Of a DNA stretch of 64,000 bases, positions 58,200 to 64,000 are shown piece after piece (the first letter of the stretch is position 1; each line of letters starts with the position of its first letter). The DNA is taken from the NCBI GenBank assembly GCA_035565615.1, contig DATMSB010000062.1:1-64000 (forward strand), in the 5' to 3' direction. The position numbers and the translations under genes were made by a program. This DNA comes from Vulgatibacter sp035565615. Lineage in GTDB: Bacteria; Myxococcota; Myxococcia; Myxococcales; Vulgatibacteraceae. Under the pieces are notes generated by a model that worked only from the letters and a program-made list of their open reading frames with translations, made no database searches and was not told the DNA's origin.

Positions 58200-59306
58200 A
58201 TGCGCCCGGGCCGTGCGGGAGGAGGGGCGGGGGGCCCGCGGGACATCCCCACCACCCTCGGCTGGCGGGTGGCGAGGGGCGTGCGATCCCTCTTCCCCGG
58301 CTACTTCGCGCTCGTCATGGCCACCGGGATCATCTCGGTGGCCTCGCACCTCCTGGGGATCGGGTGGGCCGCGCGGATCCTCCTCTACGCGAACCTCTTC
58401 TTCTACGGCGTGCTCTCGCTCCTCTTCCTCGCCCGGCTCCTCTTCTACTTCCCGGACGTCATCGCCGACCTACGGGAGCCGCTGCGGGGGCCGGGCTTCT
58501 TCACCCTGGTCGCCGGAACTTGCGTCCTCGGGAGCCAGCTCGTCGTCGTCGCCCAAAGGCGCGTCGCCGCCGAGGTCCTCTGGTTCCTCGGGATCGGGCT
58601 CTGGATCGTGGTGACCTACGCCTTCTTCACCGCGATCATCAGCCGCCCCGAGAAGCCCTCCCTCGAGCAGGGGATCAGCGGCGCGTGGCTCATCGCCTCC
58701 GTCGCCACCCAGTCGGTGGCGGTGCTGGGGACGCTGCTGGGGGCGGAGTTCGAGGTCGGCCGCGAGGTGGCCCTCTTCTTCGCGCTGGCGATGTACCTGC
58801 TGGGATCGATGCTCTACCTGAACATCATCACCCTGATCTTCTACCGGTTCACCTTCCTCCACCTCACCACCGCGAAGCTCTCCCCGTCGTACTGGATCAA
58901 CATGGGCGCGGTGGCCATCACCACCCTCGCCGGCGCCACCCTGATCATGGTCTCCGGAGAGTGGTCCTTCCTCGCCATGCTGCGGCCGTTCCTGGTGGGC
59001 TTCACCCTCTTCTTCTGGGCGACCGGCACCTGGTGGATCCCCCTCCTCGTCATCCTCGGGGTGTGGCGACACGTCGTCCACCGCTTCCCCCTCACCTACG
59101 ACCCGCACTTCTGGGCGGGGGTCTTCCCGCTGGGCATGTACACCGTCGCCACCCTTCGCCTCTCCCATGCCACCGAGCTCGGCTTCCTCGAGGTGATCCC
59201 CCGCTACTTCATCTACGTGGACTACTTCGCCTGGCTGGTGGCCTTCGCCGGCCTCGCGCACGAGGTGTGGCGGCTGCTCGCCGGCTCCGATCCCGCCTCC
59301 GTCTGA
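58200..59306 (+). CDS. SLAC1/TehA (TDT) family anion channel
   Basis: A 368-residue membrane protein with about ten helices. Family phrases: SLFPGYFALVMATGIISVA at the start, YWINMGAVAITTLAGATL in the middle, and WAGVFPLGMYTVATLRL near the end, with the pore-lining aromatic residues typical of the family. SLAC1-type channels pass nitrate and chloride, while other family members carry sulfite or dicarboxylates. It is the last gene of the nitrate-reductase-like operon, so nitrate movement is an attractive but unproven role. No NarK is present in the window. Confidence 0.8.
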   Translation: MRPGRAGGGAGGPRDIPTTLGWRVARGVRSLFPGYFALVMATGIISVASHLLGIGWAARILLYANLFFYGVLSLLFLARLLFYFPDVIADLREPLRGPGFFTLVAGTCVLGSQLVVVAQRRVAAEVLWFLGIGLWIVVTYAFFTAIISRPEKPSLEQGISGAWLIASVATQSVAVLGTLLGAEFEVGREVALFFALAMYLLGSMLYLNIITLIFYRFTFLHLTTAKLSPSYWINMGAVAITTLAGATLIMVSGEWSFLAMLRPFLVGFTLFFWATGTWWIPLLVILGVWRHVVHRFPLTYDPHFWAGVFPLGMYTVATLRLSHATELGFLEVIPRYFIYVDYFAWLVAFAGLAHEVWRLLAGSDPASV

Positions 59307-59511
59307 CCGATCTCGCGCCTGCCGATCGCAGGGCCTCCGAAGGCGCGCCTCCGTCGTACGGGTACGCCAGATCGAACCTTCCCGGCACCCTCTCCGAACC
59401 AGGCGACGCGCTACACTGATGCGGAAGCGAAGGGAGATCGGTGGGGCATCCGCACGCCGATCCCGGTACACACAGGCCGCATCCGCGGGTGCGAAAAGCG
59501 GAAGTGGTCGC

Positions 59512-59841
59512 ATGCGTAGGATCGTCTCGAACGCGGGGGCGTTCGTGGCGGCGGGGCTGACCGCCGCCATCGCGCCGGGGCGGAGCGCCGAGGCCAGGAC
59601 CTGCGACGTCCCGGAACCGGAGCGCCTCTTCCTCGAGCTCGAATCCGTTTCGATCAACGGTTTCGAGATCATCGGGGTCGAAGGCGAGGTCTGGGCGCAC
59701 CCGATCGCGCGCCGCGTACCAGGCCGCGTGCACCGCCGAGGCCTCGAGGTAGCGTCGGCCGCGGGGGCTTCGGCGGTGGCGAGCGCCAGCCCGCTCCCGT
59801 CCGGCGGGATCCCGCGTGCGTGCCGCGGGCCCGCCGTGTAG
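59512..59841 (+). CDS. Hypothetical secreted protein, probably truncated
   Basis: A 109-residue reading frame from the ATG at 59512. It has a convincing signal peptide (NAGAFVAAGLTAAIAPGRSAEA), then CDVPEPERLFLELESVSING, which looks like the start of a folded secreted domain. After about residue 65 the sequence turns Arg/Ala-rich without structure. In that same place the opposite strand reads EASAVHAAWYAARDRV, which looks protein-like. This suggests that two broken genes meet here. The stretch 59307-59511 shows no gene. Confidence 0.3.
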   Translation: MRRIVSNAGAFVAAGLTAAIAPGRSAEARTCDVPEPERLFLELESVSINGFEIIGVEGEVWAHPIARRVPGRVHRRGLEVASAAGASAVASASPLPSGGIPRACRGPAV

Positions 59842-59852
59842 GTTGTCGGGCG

Positions 59853-60536
59853 ATGCTTCCCTTTGTGCTGGTGTCGCCGCCCGGATCGGAGGAAGAGCTC
59901 GCGGAGCGGGCGCGGAGGCTCGCGGGGCGGACGGTGGGGGTGGTCGCCGCGCAGCATTCCGTGCCGCTCGCGGACCTGCGCCGCTCGAAGGGCTGGGTGG
60001 GCCGGCTGGTGGAGATCGCGCTGGGGGCCACGGCGGCCAGCCGGGCCGCGCCCGACTTCGAGGCGCTGGGCGTGGAGATGAAGACGGTGCCGGTGAGCGC
60101 GGCGGGGGCGCCGCGGGAGAGCACCTTCGTCTGCGCGGCCCCCCTCGAGACCATGGGCGAGATCGGCTGGGAGGCGTCGCCCGTCCGCAAGAAGCTGGCG
60201 CGGGTGCTGTGGGTACCGGTCGAGGCGGACAAGGCGTTGCCGCTGGCGGAGCGTCGCTTCGGCGTGCCCCTGCTGTGGAGCCCCGGCCCCGAGGAGGAGG
60301 AGGCGCTGCGCCGCGACTGGGACGAGTTCTCGGAGCGGGTGGGCCGGGGGCGGGTCGAGGACATCACCGCGCACATGGGGCGGCACCTCCAGCTTCGTCC
60401 GAAGGGCGCGAGCGCGTCCTCTGTGCGCTGGGGCATCGACGAGGACGGGAACGCCATCCGCACGCTGCCGCTCGCCTTCTACCTGCGCGCCTCCTTCGTG
60501 CGCGCGATCCTCGAGCGCAGCTTCGTCCAACCTTGA
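59853..60536 (+). CDS. mutH: MutH-like DNA mismatch repair endonuclease
   Basis: A 227-residue protein, almost exactly the length of E. coli MutH (229). The active-site residues are all present at a constant offset of two: E54, D68, E75 and K77 in the segments GRLVEIALGATAASR and PDFEALGVEMKTVPV. Family phrases ESTFVCAAPL and GRVEDITAHMG-RHLQLRPK also match. MutH nicks the unmethylated strand at hemimethylated GATC. No dam gene is in the window. MutH is best known from Gammaproteobacteria, so its presence here is unusual. Confidence 0.85.
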   Translation: MLPFVLVSPPGSEEELAERARRLAGRTVGVVAAQHSVPLADLRRSKGWVGRLVEIALGATAASRAAPDFEALGVEMKTVPVSAAGAPRESTFVCAAPLETMGEIGWEASPVRKKLARVLWVPVEADKALPLAERRFGVPLLWSPGPEEEEALRRDWDEFSERVGRGRVEDITAHMGRHLQLRPKGASASSVRWGIDEDGNAIRTLPLAFYLRASFVRAILERSFVQP

Positions 60537-60734
60537 CCGAAGCCTGAGCAACCCGCCATGGGTTCGTTTCCGGCCGGGTAACTCTCAAGCGTGAGGTGTT
60601 CGCGCCAGCGGACGGCCCCTGCACCGCGAAGTGTCTTGTAGCAATCGTTGCTTCTAGGAGTGTTGAACTCGCTTCCCGCGGGATCGAGAATGGCAGTCGG
60701 CGGGGGCAAGAACGCCTCCGCGGGGAGGTCCCAA

Positions 60735-61289
60735 GTGATCACGACGAACTCGATTCGGCGGTTGGCGTTGAGCGCAGCGGTGTTGATGTCGTTTTCCGTG
60801 ATGGATGATGCTCACGCCACCGGCATCGAAAGAGCGAGGGCCTTCCGCCAAGGTCTCCGGGGAAATACACGCGTCGCGGCTGGTACAGGGCATTCGCTCG
60901 CCATTCGAGCAAACGGAATGGCGGTCGCATGGGGAGCCAATCGTGCCGGACAACTGGGTGACGACAGCTATAACGACCAAGAATGTCTCACCGAGGTGTT
61001 GGCACTCGAGAACGCCGTGGACATGATGGGCGGCACGCTCTTCTCTGCGGGCTTCGATCACTCGATGGCGTCGTATTCAAGGGCCACGGGTTCGAAGCCG
61101 ACAGGGTCTGGAGTGGCAGTGAGTTCTGCCTGGAGCCCCTGGCCGGTCAGACTGACCCACTCCTTTTCGCAGTCCCCACAGAGCCGGAACGTGATAGCCG
61201 ACTCCACCGGGCCCCGTACCTGCGGCGAAAAGCTGACGGAAACCTCGAGTTTGGAGCCCGGCTCCAGTTGGAGGAAGGCTCCAACGTGA
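60735..61289 (+). pseudogene. Truncated RCC1-repeat protein
   Basis: A GTG start at 60735 (ribosome-binding site GGGGAGG) opens a signal peptide (RRLALSAAVLMSFSVMDDAHA). It is followed by one and a half RCC1-type repeats: VAAGTGHSLAIRANGMAVAWG, then NRAGQLGDD and AGFDHSMA. RCC1 proteins have seven blades or more; here the similarity stops near 61060 and the frame continues into sequence that reads better on the other strand. The gene is clearly broken. Confidence 0.6.
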
Positions 61290-61350
61290 CGCCCGCGGGG
61301 ACCTCTTCTGCGTCGAGGGTGAGCGCCACAGCCACCCCGGTGCGAGGGCA
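61064..61350 (-). pseudogene. Inverted fragment of a HYDIN/Ig-like repeat protein
   Basis: On the minus strand, LQLEPGSKLEVSVSFSPQ, then FRLCGDCEKEWVSLTGQG and TATPDPVGFEPVALEYDA read as an ASPM/SPD-2/HYDIN-like beta-sandwich of the choice-of-anchor type. Just upstream in another frame is VALTLDAEEVPAGVTLEP, apparently the preceding part after a frameshift. No start codon, signal or stop context fits an intact gene. It abuts the broken RCC1 gene head to head. Confidence 0.5.
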
Positions 61351-61426
61351 AGGCGAAGCTCGTCGAGGCCGAAGCAGGCGGCGACTCTTCGGCTCCTCGT
61401 TCCGCCAAGCCGGGTAGGCTGGCGTC

Positions 61427-62302
61427 ATGAACGTTCACCTCATCGACGGGACCTACGAGCTCTTTCGCGCCCACTTTGGCGCGCCCCCCGCACGGGCGCC
61501 GGACGGGATGGAGGTCGGCGCGGCCCGGGGGCTGCTGCGATCGCTGGCGATGCTCGTGCGGCAGGAGGGCGTGACCCACGTCGCGGTGGCCTTCGATCAC
61601 GTGATCGAGTCGTTCCGCAACGAGCTCTTCGACGGTTACAAGACCTCCGCCGGCGTGCCGGAGGAGCTGCTCGCCCAGTTCGGCCTCGCGGAGGAGGCGA
61701 GCCGCGCCCTCGGGATCGTCACCTGGCCCATGGTCGAGGTCGAGGCGGACGACGCCATCGCCACGGCGGCCGCTCGCTTCCGCGACGACCCGCGCGTGGA
61801 GCGGATCTTCCTCGGCTCCCCCGACAAGGACCTCGCCCAATGCGTCGAGGGCGATCGGGTCGTCCTCTGGGATCGCCGCCGCGACCTGGTGCTCGACGAG
61901 GCCGCCGTCGTGGAGAAGTTCGGGGTTTCGCCCGCCTCGATCCCCGACTGGCTCGCCCTGGTCGGCGACACGGCCGACGGCATCCCCGGCCTGCCGCAGT
62001 GGGGCGCCAAGACCTCCGCTGCCGTGCTGGCCCGGTGGCGCCGCCTCGAGGAGATCCCCGCCGACCCCGCCGCGTGGGAGGTGAAGGTGCGCGGCGCCTC
62101 CTCCCTCGCCGAGACGCTGCGCACGCGCTTCGACGACGCGCTCCTCTACCGCCGCCTCGCCACCCTGCGCACGGACGTGCCGCTCGCCGAGTCCCTGGGC
62201 GACGTGGAGTGGAAGGGCGCCGACCGCCCCGCCCTCGAGGCGCTCTGCGCCCGCATCGGCGAGCGCGCCCTCCCCGACCGCGTGCGTCGCTGGCGCGCCT
62301 GA
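61427..62302 (+). CDS. Stand-alone 5'-3' exonuclease (Pol I N-domain-like)
   Basis: A 291-residue protein homologous to the 5' nuclease domain of DNA polymerase I. Acidic metal ligands occur in HLIDGTYELFRAHF, VAFDHVIESFRNELFDGYK, VEVEADDAIATAAARF, LGSPDKDLAQCV and LVGDTADGIPGLPQWGAKT, the last being the helix-3-turn region. No polymerase domain follows. Such stand-alone nucleases remove flaps or RNA primers. It lies after gene debris and before an alcohol dehydrogenase, with no operon partner. Confidence 0.88.
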   Translation: MNVHLIDGTYELFRAHFGAPPARAPDGMEVGAARGLLRSLAMLVRQEGVTHVAVAFDHVIESFRNELFDGYKTSAGVPEELLAQFGLAEEASRALGIVTWPMVEVEADDAIATAAARFRDDPRVERIFLGSPDKDLAQCVEGDRVVLWDRRRDLVLDEAAVVEKFGVSPASIPDWLALVGDTADGIPGLPQWGAKTSAAVLARWRRLEEIPADPAAWEVKVRGASSLAETLRTRFDDALLYRRLATLRTDVPLAESLGDVEWKGADRPALEALCARIGERALPDRVRRWRA

Positions 62303-62481
62303 GCGCGGTCGAGGGCGTGTGGACCTCCGGCATGGCGACAGGTGGCAGGGGCGCGCATCCCCGGTGACGCGGCGTCGACGTCGCGCCGCCGATCCGGCGC
62401 CGGGTTCGACCGCCGGCGCCGCGCTCGGTCGCACGCATGGTGACGGTTTGCAGCGGGCGGCGCGGGCGCCAGATTGAGCGC

Positions 62482-63633
62482 ATGCGTGCGTTGACCTACG
62501 ACGGGCCGAACCGGACGAAGGTACGGCAGAAGGCCGAGCCGCGGATCGAGCATCCGATGGACGGCATCGTGAAGGTGCGGGCGGCCGCGATCTGCGGGTC
62601 CGACCTCCACCTGCTCCACGGGATGGTGCCCGACACCCGGATCGGCTCGACGCTCGGGCACGAGTTCGTCGGCGAGGTGGTGGAGGTGGGACCGCAGGCG
62701 TCCGGCGCACGCGTGGGAGACCGCGTCGCCGTCCCCTTCAACATCTTCTGCGGCGCGTGCTGGTACTGCTCGCGCGGCCTCACCTCGAGCTGCGAGAACA
62801 CCAACCCGGCGAACGATCTGGCGTGCGGCATCTACGGCTACTCGCACTCCATGGGCGGCTACGAGGGCGGTCAGGCGCAGTACGTGCGCGTTCCCTTCGT
62901 AGGGGTGGACGCCGAGCCCATCCCGGACGAGGTCGACGATCTGGACGCCCTCGCGGTGACGGACTCGATGCCCACCGGCTACCAGGCGGCGGAGATGGCC
63001 AACATCCGCGGCGGCGAGACGGTGGTGGTGTTCGGCGCCGGGCCGGTGGGGCTGTTCGCCATGAAGGCGGCGTGGCTCTTCGGCGCGGGACGGGTGATCG
63101 CGGTGGACGAGGTCGACTACCGGCTGGAGTTCGCGCGCCGCTTCGCCGAGGTGGAGACCATCGACTTTCGCGACGGCGACGTCGTCGAGACGATCCGCGC
63201 CGAGACGAACGGGCGCGGCGCCCACGCGTGCATCGACGCCGTGGGGCTGGAGGCGGCGGGCAGCCCCGTGCAGCGCGCCCTCGGGATCCGGGGAAAGATG
63301 GTGGCGGGCTCGGCGGCGGCGCTGAACACCGCGATCCAGTGCGCGCGCAAGGGCGGAACGGTGGTGGCGATCGGCGTCTACGGCCCGCCCTGGACGCTGA
63401 TGGACTTCGGCACCGCCATGAACAAGCAGCTCACCATCCGGACCGGTCAGTGCAGCGTGAAGCGCTACATGCCGCGGCTCTTCGAGCACATCCGCGCCGG
63501 GCGGATCGACGCGCAGCAGGTGTTCACGCACCGCCTCTCCCTCGAGGAGGGGCCTGGCGCCTACCACACCTTCGCGAAGAAGCGGCAGGGCTGCATCAAG
63601 GTCGCGCTCTATCCGAACGGCGCGATCCACTGA
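62482..63633 (+). CDS. Zinc-dependent alcohol dehydrogenase (formaldehyde-dehydrogenase-like)
   Basis: A 383-residue medium-chain dehydrogenase. Catalytic zinc ligands lie in AAICGSDLHLLHG and GHEFVGEVVEVG. The structural zinc loop reads CGACWYCSRGLTSSCENT with four cysteines. The NAD-binding Rossmann motif is VFGAGPVGLFAMKAA, and an Asp-like residue follows in IAVDEVDYRLEFA. The overall plan matches glutathione-independent formaldehyde dehydrogenase-type enzymes. The substrate is uncertain. The ATG at 62482 follows a non-coding stretch of about 180 bases. Confidence 0.85.
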   Translation: MRALTYDGPNRTKVRQKAEPRIEHPMDGIVKVRAAAICGSDLHLLHGMVPDTRIGSTLGHEFVGEVVEVGPQASGARVGDRVAVPFNIFCGACWYCSRGLTSSCENTNPANDLACGIYGYSHSMGGYEGGQAQYVRVPFVGVDAEPIPDEVDDLDALAVTDSMPTGYQAAEMANIRGGETVVVFGAGPVGLFAMKAAWLFGAGRVIAVDEVDYRLEFARRFAEVETIDFRDGDVVETIRAETNGRGAHACIDAVGLEAAGSPVQRALGIRGKMVAGSAAALNTAIQCARKGGTVVAIGVYGPPWTLMDFGTAMNKQLTIRTGQCSVKRYMPRLFEHIRAGRIDAQQVFTHRLSLEEGPGAYHTFAKKRQGCIKVALYPNGAIH

Positions 63634-63647
63634 CGGGGGGAGATCGC

Positions 63648-64000
63648 ATGAATCCACACGACCAGGGCGTGGGCGTCGATCGGCCGTACGCCCGCAGGCC
63701 GGGCGCGCCGCGGTTCTGGGAGCCGGAACCGTGGCCCGACGCGCGGTGGCCGATCCCCCAGCAGCAGGGCAGGCCTTCGGTGGCGATGCACGGTCGCGAA
63801 ACCAAGCCGGTGTTCAGCACCGCCTTGCCGCCGCGAGGCGTGTCGGGGGCGATGCGTCGGCTCGCCTACCGGCTCCCCGACCACCAGCCGAACCGCTGGC
63901 TGCTGCTCCTCGCGGCCGATCGCGTGGAGGTGTGGGGGCGGCGGCTGCCGAAGCTGATCGTGTTCGCCCTCCCGCTCGCGATCGGCGTCGGCGCGTGGCG
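63648..64000 (+). CDS. Partial membrane protein with N-terminal disordered region
   Basis: An open frame of 117 codons from the ATG at 63648 to the window edge, with no stop. The N-terminus is Pro/Arg-rich (RFWEPEPWPDARWPIPQQQ). A short conserved-looking block follows (GVSGAMRRLAYRLPDHQPNR), then a helix entering LLLLAADRVEVWGRR and a hydrophobic segment (LIVFALPLAIGVGAW). Short proteins with that block are common in Myxococcota. Its start lies 14 bases after the dehydrogenase stop. Confidence 0.6.
   Translation, partial: MNPHDQGVGVDRPYARRPGAPRFWEPEPWPDARWPIPQQQGRPSVAMHGRETKPVFSTALPPRGVSGAMRRLAYRLPDHQPNRWLLLLAADRVEVWGRRLPKLIVFALPLAIGVGAW

Overview
The window is very GC-rich with dense gene packing, ATGA/GTGA overlaps inside almost every operon, and secreted lipoproteins carrying Gly-Gly-Thr linkers. 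These traits, together with the gene families present, point to a member of the Myxococcota. This is an inference: no rRNA or other phylogenetic marker is present. The central theme is nitrogen-oxide respiration. NnrS, a second NnrS-like membrane protein, DUF2249 proteins, hemerythrins, a CuA-containing nitric-oxide-reductase-like haem-copper oxidase, a complete-looking nos locus (NosZ-D-F-L-Y) and a cytoplasmic-type nitrate-reductase-like molybdoenzyme all lie within 64 kb. No nitrite reductase (NirS/NirK) was seen.

Layout, left to right. 0-1.5 kb: a partial nuclease gene, gene debris (MscS tail, truncated macro domain) and a DUF488 gene. 1.6-6.4 kb, minus strand: a six-gene set ending in NnrS. 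6.9-13.8 kb, plus strand: six translationally coupled genes for lipoproteins, secreted thioredoxin-like proteins and an outer-membrane barrel. 13.9-20.8 kb: hemerythrins, a VOC protein, an AsmA-like protein, two ferritin-like proteins, a decayed beta-lactamase-like gene and mntP. 20.9-28.4 kb, minus strand: a heavy-metal RND efflux operon with its own two-component system.

29.2-36.2 kb, plus strand: a seven-gene haem-copper operon. It encodes a degenerate haem-copper subunit, two small membrane proteins, a CuA subunit II, a catalytic subunit I in which Gln occupies the place of the cross-linked Tyr, a Sco protein, and a cytochrome b-ferredoxin-MvhD-like fusion. A Crp/Fnr-family regulator follows on the other strand. 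36.9-42.0 kb, minus strand: a compact fatty-acid-synthase-like operon (enoyl reductase, KASIII, FabA, FabZ, KASII, ACP, phosphopantetheinyl transferase). It is divergent from a PlsC-type acyltransferase and a tyrosine phenol-lyase gene. Fnr-like palindromes (TGA-N6-TCA) lie in front of the haem-copper operon, between the divergent lipid genes, and in front of the lyase gene, so one regulator may link them.

44.6-53.2 kb: cytochrome c, clade-II-like NosZ, NosD, NosF, NosL, NosY and accessory genes. 53.3-59.3 kb: cytochrome b, molybdopterin oxidoreductase, four-cluster ferredoxin, Rieske protein, small membrane protein and a SLAC1/TDT-type channel. 59.5-64 kb: MutH, gene debris (RCC1 repeat, inverted Ig-like fragment), a stand-alone 5'-3' exonuclease, a zinc alcohol dehydrogenase and a partial membrane protein. 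No tRNA, rRNA, CRISPR array or recognisable insertion sequence was seen.
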